DNA of 45,818 nt from Oscillospiraceae bacterium (GTDB lineage: Bacteria; Bacillota; Clostridia; Oscillospirales; Ruminococcaceae), in NCBI GenBank assembly GCA_016295145.1, contig JAEDLR010000007.1:1-45818 (forward strand). Direction: 5' to 3'. Under the pieces are notes generated by a model, which worked only from the letters and a program-made list of their open reading frames with translations, had not been told where the DNA came from and made no database searches. Shown here one piece after another: positions 25,038 through 33,988 of this stretch. Each line of letters opens with the position of its first letter. The first letter of the stretch is position 1. The translations under genes were made by a program, and so were the position numbers.

Positions 25038-26444
25038 TCAGAATGCGATCTTCTCTTCCAGATATGCCACCAACTGGTCAATGGGAATGCGCACCTGCTC
25101 CATGGTATCACGGTCGCGGATGGTCACGCTGTTATCCTTTTCAAGGGTATCAAAATCGTAGGTAATGCAGAACGGTGTACCGATCTCATCCTGACGGCGA
25201 TAACGCTTACCAATTGTACCTGTTTCATCAAAATCCACATGAAACTTCTTGGAAAGCATTTCAAACACTTCCATCGCCTGAGGTGTCAGCTTTTTCACCA
25301 ACGGCAGAACTGCTGCCTTAAACGGTGCAAGTGCCGGATGGAAATGCATGACGGTACGGACATCCTTCTTCTCGTTGCCGTTCTTATCGACGGAAACCAA
25401 TTCCTCCTCATCATAAGCCTCGGTCACAATGGTCAGGAACAAACGCTCAACGCCCAAAGACGGCTCAATAACATAGGGGATGTACTTCTCGTTGGTTTCG
25501 GGATCAAAATACTCCAACGACTTACCACTGGTTTTGATATGTTGTGTGAGATCGTAATCGGTACGGTCAGCAACGCCCCACAGCTCGCCCCAACCAAACG
25601 GGAACAAATACTCGAAATCCGTGGTTGCCTTAGAATAGAAGCAAAGCTCCTCGGCAGAGTGATCTCTCAGGCGGAGATTCTCCTCCTTAATGCCCAGGCT
25701 CAACAGCCAATCACGGCAGAAACTGCGCCAATAATCAAACCATTCCAGATCGGTACCCGGCTTGCAGAAGAATTCAAGCTCCATTTGCTCGAACTCACGC
25801 ACGCGGAAGATAAAGTTACCAGGAGTAATTTCATTACGGAACGATTTACCCACCTGTGCCACGCCAAAGGGAACCTTTTTCCGACTGGTACGCTGGATAT
25901 TTGCAAAGTTAACAAAGATACCCTGTGCGGTTTCGGGACGCAGATACAGCTCGGATTTGCTATCCTCGGTAACGCCCTGAAATGTCTTGAACATCAGATT
26001 GAACTGACGGATATCGGTAAAATTCTCCTTGCCGCAATTCGGGCAGCAGATATGGTGCTCGCGGATATATTCGAGCATCTGCTCATTGCTCCAGCCACTG
26101 GGATTGGTGCCATCAAAGTCCTCGATGAGGTTATCGGCGCGGTGACGGGTTTTGCACTCCTTGCAGTCCATCAACGGATCGGAGAATCCGCCGATGTGAC
26201 CCGATGCGACCCATGTCTGCGGATTCATCAGGATGGCACTGTCCAGACCCACGTTATAGCGGTTCTCCTGAATGAACTTCTTGCGCCATGCACGCTTGAT
26301 ATTCTCTTTCAGCTCAACGCCCAAAGGACCGTAATCCCAGGTGTTGGCAAGACCGCCGTAGATTTCAGAGCCAGGGTACACGAAGCCTTTGGACTTACAA
26401 AGGTCTACGATTTTATCCATGGTTTTTTCGGTATTTTTCAACAT
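25038..26444 (-). CDS. glyS: Glycyl-tRNA synthetase (alpha2 type)
   Basis: Class II synthetase charging tRNA(Gly), the single-chain dimeric form (GlyQS), 468 residues. Visible are DYGPLGVELKENIKR near the N-terminus, the GLDSAILMNPQTWVASGH segment, LRPETAQGIFVNF, motif 2 with VGKSFRNEITP and FRVREFEQ, and motif 3 EPSLGVERL. The anticodon-binding domain (about 370-468) has LAPFKAAVLPLV and GKRYRRQDEIGTP. A two-Cys pair (HICCPNCG) suggests a zinc-binding insert, as in some family members. It is a single gene with a perfect promoter and a terminator; its leader is about 33 bases, leaving no room for a T-box. Confidence 0.95.
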   Translation of the reverse strand: MLKNTEKTMDKIVDLCKSKGFVYPGSEIYGGLANTWDYGPLGVELKENIKRAWRKKFIQENRYNVGLDSAILMNPQTWVASGHIGGFSDPLMDCKECKTRHRADNLIEDFDGTNPSGWSNEQMLEYIREHHICCPNCGKENFTDIRQFNLMFKTFQGVTEDSKSELYLRPETAQGIFVNFANIQRTSRKKVPFGVAQVGKSFRNEITPGNFIFRVREFEQMELEFFCKPGTDLEWFDYWRSFCRDWLLSLGIKEENLRLRDHSAEELCFYSKATTDFEYLFPFGWGELWGVADRTDYDLTQHIKTSGKSLEYFDPETNEKYIPYVIEPSLGVERLFLTIVTEAYDEEELVSVDKNGNEKKDVRTVMHFHPALAPFKAAVLPLVKKLTPQAMEVFEMLSKKFHVDFDETGTIGKRYRRQDEIGTPFCITYDFDTLEKDNSVTIRDRDTMEQVRIPIDQLVAYLEEKIAF

Positions 26445-26483
26445 GATTCAAACCGCCTTTCCAAATTTGCACATACTTGTATT

Positions 26484-26512
26484 ATTATAGCCCAGTTTAT
26501 GCGGATTGTCAA
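26484..26512 (-). promoter_or_regulatory. Consensus promoter of glyS
   Basis: Minus strand TTGACA (26507-26512), a 17-base spacer and TATAAT (26484-26489), both perfect. It lies only about 100 bases after the stop of the large protease gene, with no strong terminator between them. Confidence 0.9.
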
Positions 26513-26610
26513 GAGAAAAGCGATATTTTCTTAGAGGGTTTCTGGGGCGCTGCCACAGCACGCGGAACACTTATGGGAAAAGAATCCCCTACAAATGAAA
26601 AAAACGTTTC

Positions 26611-29600
26611 TCAAGCACATGGGACGACATTGAGCATTTCCAGCAGGGCAAGGATATCACCGACAGTCAGCAGCCCGTCACCGTCAATATCGGCACGCCC
26701 CAGCAACACATCGGTGAGGGTCACGGCGGAGGCTTCATTCACCCCATGACTGAGCAGCACCGCATCCGCAATCGAACATCTGCCGTCGCCGTTGAAGTCT
26801 CCTGTGACATAGACCGATTCCGCATCCTTCACCTCGGCGTTAATATACACAAAACCGTAGATATCCGCATAGACCTCGGCAGGACAGCCCGTATAGCCGT
26901 ACACCACATAATCCTTGGGCAGTTGCGCAAACAATGCTTCGGGGTAATACGCCACGGGAATACCGTCGATTTCCGGCAGCAGTGTAACACTTTGGGCATC
27001 GGCGGCAAAACGGTACGCCTCGGCATAGCCCGCTGCCTGATTCACCAGATAGGTTACGCCGTTTTCCGTATCGGTAATTTGTGTGTCCCCTGTGGTATCC
27101 GCCAGAGAAAACACCAGGCTGTAAGTCTGATTCCAACTGGCGATATCCGTCGCAGACATCAGTACATAGACTGTTTCGCCTGCCTTGATATCAAACACAA
27201 GGCTGTCGCTGAGTTTGGTGGTAACGCTGTCCACCAATACGCCTTGGGCATTGTAAAGCTGCGCTGTCAGCAGACAATAGACATCAAACACATCCATTGT
27301 AATGGTGGAATCTCTGCCTGCGGTATAGCTGTAGATATGATAATCGCAGTCGGTTTCTTCATCGCCCTTACGAATATCGTCCAGCATCGTCGGAAAAATC
27401 TGCACATCGGGCAAAGAGAACAGGTCGGGAGCAACCACCGAAAACTGCACCTCACAATTGCCGAAATACGCGCCAATGCCGCGGAAATGTGCCTTGCCCG
27501 TACCGACATTGGTATTATCGTTGCAGTAGCGCAGCTCGTAATCCACACCCTCGGTCAGTAACGTATCACCGTCATAGAAATGCACCACAGGGGTAAGCGC
27601 TTGCCCTGTCCACGGCAACTGCTCGGCAACGGCTTCGCAATCCGCAAGCAGACGGTAATCGTTGGTGAGTGCAAAGGGAATGGTACCCGAACGCAATGTG
27701 CCGTTGAATTTGATCATGATATAGCAAGTTTCTCCTGCTGTGGCATGAAAGATCACATACTGCTCGCCGGTGCCGTATCCCTCGCAAAGCACCTTACCGT
27801 CAGAAGAAAACGCGCGCATGACAACATCGGCGGCAAGGGTATTGGAAAGCATATATGTTCCGTCAGTATCCGATACAAAGCGGTAAACAGCAAGCCTGTC
27901 CTCTAAAGTGACAGTGGCAGTATGCTGTCCCACGGTCAGTTCGGGGGCGTCTTCGGGCAAATCAACCACGATATCAAAAGTACCTGCATTTCTGCCATAG
28001 GAGGTATTCGTCGATCTGAGAAGAAACTCTTGCGTGCCGAACATGACGGGATCCTTAAAGTAAAATACTTTGTAATCCACACCCTCTGTCAGCAGCACGC
28101 CGTCTGCCACGACCTCATACTGCGGCGTGACGATGCCGCCTGTATAGATCTGCGGCGGAACCGTCACAACGGCATCGGTCAGGCAATGGGGCTGCAGAAC
28201 CGTTGCGGTGTGATTTGTGACTGTGCCGTTGTACACCAGATAAAACACAACACAGTATTCACCGTCAACAAGTTCATAATCGGAAAGACCGGTACCGCTG
28301 CCGATCAACGAATAGGAATCGGTATGGGGCGTATATTTGTACAGACTATGTCGCACGCGGTGGTTTTTACCATCATCGGTGAAGATGCGATAGCAATCAG
28401 TATTCTCCTCAGGATTTCTACTTTGTGCCGTAAAACGCACCGCCTGGATGCGCGATGTACCAAACTGCAAAGGGGCGCTCTCTCCCATCGCAAGGGTCTG
28501 CGCAGTACTGCCCAAATAGTTGATCTGATACGACCATGAGGCAGTTCCGGTATACAAACCGATGCCCTGAACCGCTGCAGTAGCAAGGCCCGGCACATCA
28601 TTGAACGAATTCAGTTGCACAAAGTCCTGCTCCTTGATCAGCGCGTCGCCGTTCAATGTCAACTGTAAATCCGGCTCTGCGACAAAGTTGGGACGGTAGA
28701 TATACGCATTCAGTCCGGAAGGTACTGCACCCGCAACGGTATATAGCTGCTGTGACAGCACAAGAGAGAATCGCGCTGCGGATTTTGCTGTACAGGTAAT
28801 CAGATATTTTCTGCCTCCGTACAGCATCACTTTGCCGCGAAACATACTGTTTCCGCCGCTGTTATCGTTATAGGCAAGACGATTGCCGTTCTCATCGGTT
28901 ACAGTTGCATCGGGATTGATGCCGTAATACTTTCGGTTTACGGGGTACACGCCATACTTTGCAAAGTACTCGTATTCCGCTGCAAAATCTGCAAGATACG
29001 TCGAATAGAAATAATACTCCCCTGAGGTACGCGGAATGAACGAAAAGGTAACGGTATCGTGCTGATCGTCCAGTGAAACTGCATTGACAGTATCGGCATA
29101 CACCGGTTGATACAGCGTAAAAGTAAGCGTCATACAGCCCCCAAAGGCACCCATGCCGAACAGGAGCAGCTTTCCGATGCTATTGTGTTTTTCGTAGACA
29201 ATATGATAATCCGTATCGGGAATCAGCAAGGTGCCATCGGGTGCGGTAACGGTGATCTGGGGCAGAGCATCTGCATTGGTAGGGGCAAACTCATCAGGAT
29301 AATCCGCGGAAACCTCGGTGATGGAAATGCGTTCATCTGCACCTGACAACGCATAGACCGTTACTCCATAAGTCCCCGACCACAAGGGCGCAGTGTGCAG
29401 ATAACAGACCTCCCCTGCTTTTAGCGTGACGGAACAAATCTCGCTGCCGTCAGAACGCTCGGTGAACATGGCAAGCAGCGTGCCGTCTTCATCGGTCACC
29501 GTGCCCTGTGACATCACATCACCACAGGCATAGAAAGCGTATACGCCATCTTCGGCAGGTGTAAAACGGAGTGTATGAGGCTGTCCCTCCCGATCATACA

Positions 29601-32600
29601 GCGTTTCATTCTCGGTCAGAATTTCGGGTACCACAGCGTTGACAGTCACCACATACCGTGCAGAAATCTCTATGCCATCGGCGCCCTGTGCCACGCAGAG
29701 ATATTGTCGTATGCCCGCCTGCGCAGCGTTCGGTTGATATCTTGCAGCAGTTGCGCCTGTAATGGCGGTTTGTGTGCCGTCCTCTGCAACGGCATACCAT
29801 TGATATGAACGTACATCACCAACGGTCAGCAGCGTCAGTATAACGGGGGTATACTGTGTAGTGACGACATTGGTACCGAAGGCATAAACCAGTGTGGGGA
29901 TATCCGTAAGGGTGTGGCTGTGTGCGGCTGCGAAATCGGCAAGGGGTGCAGAGGGTTCGGCAGCGTAGATCTGCGTTTCGGCTCCAATAGCATTTTCGGC
30001 AAGGGTCATACAATTCGCAGAAAGTAACACCCAATCGGCATTGGACACAGCGTTTTCATGCAGTTGCTGCACACCGGGCAGAGCAATCACGCCAATGGCG
30101 GCATCTGTAAAGGCGTCTGCAAAGACGGTGGTAACAACAGGAAATGCAAGAGAATCGGCAATGATGCCTGTAAAGGAACGGTAGGGAATCGAACGGAGTG
30201 CAGAGAATGTGATGGTTTCACCCCGTGTACCCAGTGCGCAGCCATAGAAAGCGTCTGTACCGATTGCGGTAACCTCTGCAAAGGGCATATCTATCGCAAT
30301 GCCAAAAGCAGACTGCTCCACGGCAAGGGCTGCATCTCCGATTTGTGTGACAGCAGGCAGTTCCACCCGGCACAGTGATTTGCATCCGGCAAAGGTACGG
30401 CATGGCAGCGCCGTAATGATTTCAGGCAAAGCAACGCGCAGCAGAGAAGCTGCACCGTCGAAGACGGATTCGCCCAGTGTTTCCAGTGCAACAAATCCCA
30501 GTGAGCCTGCGAAAGCGGTGCAATCGGCGAAAGCGCGGTCTCCCAATACAGTGACATTGCTCCACGCGCAGCGCACCGATACCAGCGATGTACAACCATC
30601 AAATGCAGAATTGCCAAACTGTGTTGCTACGGGAATATACACCGATTGCAAGGCGGTACAGCCTGAAAAGGCGGATTCTGATACAGCGGTAAGCTGTTCA
30701 CAGTGGATGTTTTGCAATGCGGTACAATCCGCAAAGGCACGCGCGCCAATGACTTTGAGCTGCTGTGCAAAAGAAAGATTCTTCAAGGCAGGGCAGCCCA
30801 TAAATGCAGCATCGCCAAGGGTCGTTACGCCCTGTGCGGTAATCTGTGTCAGAGCCGTGCAGCCTGAAAAGGCATTATCTGCAATTTGCGTGACAGTGTC
30901 AGGCAGAGTGATTTCTTGCAGATAGGGGTGATTGGCAAAGGCTGCCGCCCCGATTGCAGTGACAGTTTGACCGTCGATCTGTGCAGGCACGGTCAGACGG
31001 CGCAGCACACCGTGATAGGCAGTTACTACACCGTTTTCCACGGTATAGGGGGACGGAACATCCAAGCCCCCCACCGAATAGACGCACTCTGTCAGCAGAC
31101 TGTCCATACATCCCTCTTTCATGGCAACTGCACGCACTCTGGTAGTAGCAGATATGGTGATCGGTGCCGTATATCGGATGCCGTTTTCAGCCGTGGGAAT
31201 GCTGCTGTCAAGGGTATAGTAGATATCAGCATTCGGGGTATCACAGGTGATTTCAAAGGAGAATCCCTTGCCGTAATTGCCTGCATCCTTGGAGAATACA
31301 GGGACCGCACAGCGACCATCGGTATAGGCAAAATCTGCAAGCGATACCAGTCCCCATGCAAAATCTTCATCGTATCCTGCATCGCCCAGATCAATGGCAT
31401 TGGCTGTGAGCATCGCTGCCACCGCATCGGGTGTCAGATCATCCCACGCAAGTAGAAGCATGGCACAGCAGGCGGTAGCGTGGGGCGTTGCCATACTGGT
31501 ACCGTTCCAGGATTCGACCTTATTATCATCACCCAGCACGGCACTGGTGATGCCAACACCCGGTGCGCATACATCGACCAGATCGCCATAATTGGAAAAC
31601 AGCGCACGCTGCATATCGCTGTCTACGGCTGCAACGGTAATGCAGCTTTCAATACCGCCCGGATAATAATAGCGTGCATCATCGCCGTTGTTGCCTGCGG
31701 CTGCACAGCAAACAATGCCTTTGGCATCGGCAAGTGCCATTGCTTCCGCCTCAAGAGGGCTTACGCCCAGACCGCCAAAACTCATATTCAGCAGATCGGC
31801 ACCCTGCTCGATGGCATACATCAGACCGGCGTAGATCTGCTCCTCGGTTGCTTTACCGTTTGCATCAAAAATCTTGATGGGCAGGATTTTCACCTGCTCC
31901 GGTGTCAACTCACAGATCGTGCCTGTGCAGTGTGTACCGTGCCCATAATCGTCATCAACGGAATCATCGCCCGAATTGGAAAAATTCACGCCGCCATCCA
32001 CAATACGGCCGGCAACCATCGTGTGTTTTGCGTTGATGCCCGTATCCAGCACAGCAACGATGATCTCTTTCTCAGGATCCATATCGGCAAGGTATGTATT
32101 GTAGAACAAATCAGTGCGCAGATAATTTGCGCCCCATGTGTAATGGGAGCCGTCTGCAAAGCCATTTGTTGCAGCATCTGCCTGCACCTCCGCAGGGGCA
32201 CCTGCAACCGATACATAGCGCGAAGGCTGCACATAATCCACTGCCGGATCCGTACTGTAGATCTGATAGGCAGCGTAGGCATCGGCAGAAGTAGCATACT
32301 GCAAAATATGCAGATCACGGTAGCCTGTAACCTCTGCAATCGCACCGAGCGTATCCATTTCCCCCTGCGCCTTCACGATCAGTCTGGCGGTCTGAAACTC
32401 GTTTTGTATCGTGATAATGCCGTTTTCTTCTGTGAACGTATACCCCCACGCAGCGGCATTTTCAGCAAAAGAAACGGCGTTGTCACGCTCTGGCAGCAGC
32501 GATTTGGTGTTACCGTTGCTTTCAGCAGAAATCATCAGGGTATCATCGCGCACGCAGAGATCGCCCCATGCCGTGCCCACTGCCTTGCCATCTGCATAAA

Positions 32601-32823
32601 ACACCCCGGTATCGGTATGGTAGACAAGCTGGGTATAGGTCTGCGCAGGATCGTCCATACGGGTAAGGGTCTGCAACTGTGCTGCAAAATCCTGTGTAGT
32701 CAGCGACAATGCCTTTGCACCAATGGTACATCTTGTAATCATGGGAGAAGTAATTGCAGCCTGTGCGGTCATCACCAAGGACAGCATAGCGGCAATCGCT
32801 TTTTTATGGTTTAAAAACTTCAT
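26611..32823 (-). CDS. Giant secreted subtilisin-like protease with BspA-type LRRs and C-terminal dockerin
   Basis: About 2070 residues. The start at 32823 follows AAAGGGG and gives a signal peptide. A propeptide-like region is followed by a peptidase S8 domain (about 220-500) with Asp260 (VLDTG), His295 (GHGTH), Ser443 (NGTSMATP) and the oxyanion loop AAAGNNGD, so it should be active. Then come a chitobiase-like FN3 segment (about 510-580, YYTLDSS), BspA-type leucine-rich repeats of about 23 residues (about 595-930, e.g. AFSGCTALQ), an Ig-like domain, and alternating beta modules (about 1064-1940) in which LLTEGVDYxxxY recurs. The last 70 residues are a type I dockerin with two calcium loops (GDFNGDGR, ADIDGDGL). 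Probably attached to a cellulosome or cell-surface cohesin; substrates unknown. It is transcribed alone. Confidence 0.92.
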   Translation of the reverse strand: MKFLNHKKAIAAMLSLVMTAQAAITSPMITRCTIGAKALSLTTQDFAAQLQTLTRMDDPAQTYTQLVYHTDTGVFYADGKAVGTAWGDLCVRDDTLMISAESNGNTKSLLPERDNAVSFAENAAAWGYTFTEENGIITIQNEFQTARLIVKAQGEMDTLGAIAEVTGYRDLHILQYATSADAYAAYQIYSTDPAVDYVQPSRYVSVAGAPAEVQADAATNGFADGSHYTWGANYLRTDLFYNTYLADMDPEKEIIVAVLDTGINAKHTMVAGRIVDGGVNFSNSGDDSVDDDYGHGTHCTGTICELTPEQVKILPIKIFDANGKATEEQIYAGLMYAIEQGADLLNMSFGGLGVSPLEAEAMALADAKGIVCCAAAGNNGDDARYYYPGGIESCITVAAVDSDMQRALFSNYGDLVDVCAPGVGITSAVLGDDNKVESWNGTSMATPHATACCAMLLLAWDDLTPDAVAAMLTANAIDLGDAGYDEDFAWGLVSLADFAYTDGRCAVPVFSKDAGNYGKGFSFEITCDTPNADIYYTLDSSIPTAENGIRYTAPITISATTRVRAVAMKEGCMDSLLTECVYSVGGLDVPSPYTVENGVVTAYHGVLRRLTVPAQIDGQTVTAIGAAAFANHPYLQEITLPDTVTQIADNAFSGCTALTQITAQGVTTLGDAAFMGCPALKNLSFAQQLKVIGARAFADCTALQNIHCEQLTAVSESAFSGCTALQSVYIPVATQFGNSAFDGCTSLVSVRCAWSNVTVLGDRAFADCTAFAGSLGFVALETLGESVFDGAASLLRVALPEIITALPCRTFAGCKSLCRVELPAVTQIGDAALAVEQSAFGIAIDMPFAEVTAIGTDAFYGCALGTRGETITFSALRSIPYRSFTGIIADSLAFPVVTTVFADAFTDAAIGVIALPGVQQLHENAVSNADWVLLSANCMTLAENAIGAETQIYAAEPSAPLADFAAAHSHTLTDIPTLVYAFGTNVVTTQYTPVILTLLTVGDVRSYQWYAVAEDGTQTAITGATAARYQPNAAQAGIRQYLCVAQGADGIEISARYVVTVNAVVPEILTENETLYDREGQPHTLRFTPAEDGVYAFYACGDVMSQGTVTDEDGTLLAMFTERSDGSEICSVTLKAGEVCYLHTAPLWSGTYGVTVYALSGADERISITEVSADYPDEFAPTNADALPQITVTAPDGTLLIPDTDYHIVYEKHNSIGKLLLFGMGAFGGCMTLTFTLYQPVYADTVNAVSLDDQHDTVTFSFIPRTSGEYYFYSTYLADFAAEYEYFAKYGVYPVNRKYYGINPDATVTDENGNRLAYNDNSGGNSMFRGKVMLYGGRKYLITCTAKSAARFSLVLSQQLYTVAGAVPSGLNAYIYRPNFVAEPDLQLTLNGDALIKEQDFVQLNSFNDVPGLATAAVQGIGLYTGTASWSYQINYLGSTAQTLAMGESAPLQFGTSRIQAVRFTAQSRNPEENTDCYRIFTDDGKNHRVRHSLYKYTPHTDSYSLIGSGTGLSDYELVDGEYCVVFYLVYNGTVTNHTATVLQPHCLTDAVVTVPPQIYTGGIVTPQYEVVADGVLLTEGVDYKVFYFKDPVMFGTQEFLLRSTNTSYGRNAGTFDIVVDLPEDAPELTVGQHTATVTLEDRLAVYRFVSDTDGTYMLSNTLAADVVMRAFSSDGKVLCEGYGTGEQYVIFHATAGETCYIMIKFNGTLRSGTIPFALTNDYRLLADCEAVAEQLPWTGQALTPVVHFYDGDTLLTEGVDYELRYCNDNTNVGTGKAHFRGIGAYFGNCEVQFSVVAPDLFSLPDVQIFPTMLDDIRKGDEETDCDYHIYSYTAGRDSTITMDVFDVYCLLTAQLYNAQGVLVDSVTTKLSDSLVFDIKAGETVYVLMSATDIASWNQTYSLVFSLADTTGDTQITDTENGVTYLVNQAAGYAEAYRFAADAQSVTLLPEIDGIPVAYYPEALFAQLPKDYVVYGYTGCPAEVYADIYGFVYINAEVKDAESVYVTGDFNGDGRCSIADAVLLSHGVNEASAVTLTDVLLGRADIDGDGLLTVGDILALLEMLNVVPCA

Positions 32824-32859
32824 GGTATCCCCTTTCAGAACAGAGAATCGTACATTGAC

Positions 32860-32888
32860 ATGATACCATAATCTCAAAAAACTGTCAA
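32860..32888 (-). promoter_or_regulatory. Promoter of the dockerin-protease gene
   Basis: Minus strand TTGACA (32883-32888), a 17-base spacer and TATCAT (32860-32865), about 37 bases before the start codon. Confidence 0.8.
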
Positions 32889-33041
32889 CAAGAATTGTAT
32901 GTTTTCACGATAATTTCAGTTTGCACTTGTGTGAAGCTCCGCCCCCCGCAACCCCTTGAAAAGGCTTGACCGAAAACTTGTTTGATGCAATGATTTACAA
33001 CATCATACTATTGTGTGTGCGATTGGAAGCAACAATATCCC

Positions 33042-33070
33042 TTGACAAATCCGTAGCAATCATGTATAAT
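33042..33070 (+). promoter_or_regulatory. Consensus promoter of the XAC2610-like lipoprotein gene
   Basis: TTGACA (33042-33047), a 17-base spacer and TATAAT (33065-33070), both perfect. It is divergent from the protease promoter; the roughly 150 bases between the two hold no obvious operator. Confidence 0.88.
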
Positions 33071-33100
33071 ATCTAAAAAAACGATTATGGAAGGCTAACT

Positions 33101-33934
33101 ATGAAAAAAACAATCCGTCCAATTCTGTTCGCCGCCTTGGCAATGATACTGGCAGGCTGCACAGATACGGTTTTCCAAAACACTGACAGTGATACGGGAC
33201 AAACCACCGCTGTTCTGAACACCGATATATCCTCTACAAATACAACGGTCGCCCCTGTCACATCCGATTCTGATATGCTGCACACGACCACGGCAGATCC
33301 AACAAGCGAACCCAATGGTACCGATGCCACCACGGACAGAACAGACACCATCACGCAGATCACCACGGTAACAACCACAGCGCGCTTTCCGGCTGAAAGC
33401 GATGACTATGGCAACTCCGGTGACCCGCACCCGTTAAACTTCACCTATGTATTCACGGTAGAGGGTATCGGTCTGCGCATTGTGGGCGGCAACTATCAGA
33501 CACTGCGCTGCCCCATGAGCAAGGAAACGGCATCCTATCTGGCAGAGCATTATATCATTCAGGATTGCAATTTTGACGGTTACTACGATCTGCTGCTGCC
33601 TGTACAAATCATAGGCGACAACACGGCTTATGCACTATATCTATGGGATCAAAGCACGCTGCGATTCCATGAAACGGCTGTGGAGCTGATCAATCCACGA
33701 TTCAGCGCAGAGGATGCTACGATACACAGCCGTGTAAAGGGCAGCGAGTGGATCGACACCTATGAAGTTTATCAGTGGGTGGATCAGAATGTGCAGCGGA
33801 TGACGCAGCATATCGTCAACACACAGACGCGTACAGTGACTTCGTTTTTGTATTCCGATGGCAAAATCATGCAGCGAGATACGCAAACCTATGACGATGA
33901 TGCAAAGCTACAGACATTCCTCAATGGACTGTAA
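33101..33934 (+). CDS. Lipoprotein with Thr-rich stalk and XAC2610-like domain
   Basis: 277 residues. The lipoprotein signal MKKTIRPILFAALAMILAGC places the lipidated Cys at position 20. A Thr/Ser/Asp-rich stalk (about 21-100) probably spans the cell wall, and a globular domain follows (about 110-270). The segment DCNFDGYYDLLLP with Trp/Tyr-rich strands after it resembles the XAC2610-like domain found in secreted proteins of unknown function; the Asp-rich loop looks calcium-binding. It has its own promoter and terminator and is divergent from the dockerin-protease. Function unknown. Confidence 0.8.
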   Translation: MKKTIRPILFAALAMILAGCTDTVFQNTDSDTGQTTAVLNTDISSTNTTVAPVTSDSDMLHTTTADPTSEPNGTDATTDRTDTITQITTVTTTARFPAESDDYGNSGDPHPLNFTYVFTVEGIGLRIVGGNYQTLRCPMSKETASYLAEHYIIQDCNFDGYYDLLLPVQIIGDNTAYALYLWDQSTLRFHETAVELINPRFSAEDATIHSRVKGSEWIDTYEVYQWVDQNVQRMTQHIVNTQTRTVTSFLYSDGKIMQRDTQTYDDDAKLQTFLNGL

Positions 33935-33941
33935 ACACTCA

Positions 33942-33980
33942 AAAGCGGAGCATTGATGTGATATGCTCCGCTTTGTTTTT
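33942..33980. terminator. Bidirectional terminator
   Basis: A 12-bp stem, AAAGCGGAGCAT (33942-33953) with ATGCTCCGCTTT (33963-33974), is followed by GTTTTT. It lies between the convergent lipoprotein and histidine kinase genes. Confidence 0.88.
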
Positions 33981-33988
33981 ATGCAATT

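Noticed and set aside
26445..26512. Possible T-box upstream of glyS
   Set aside because: The promoter leaves a leader of about 33 bases, far too short for a T-box, and no T-box sequence motif was seen.
25026..26534. A 502-codon open frame on the plus strand
   Set aside because: Antisense to glyS and crossing its promoter; composition is a mirror of the synthetase codons and no motif is present.
26514..26610. Terminator for the giant protease gene
   Set aside because: Only short stems such as GGGA/TCCC were found, without a proper T-run; not strong enough to report.
31480..32814. A 444-codon open frame on the plus strand
   Set aside because: Antisense to the S8 protease domain, with no ribosome binding site and no recognisable fold.
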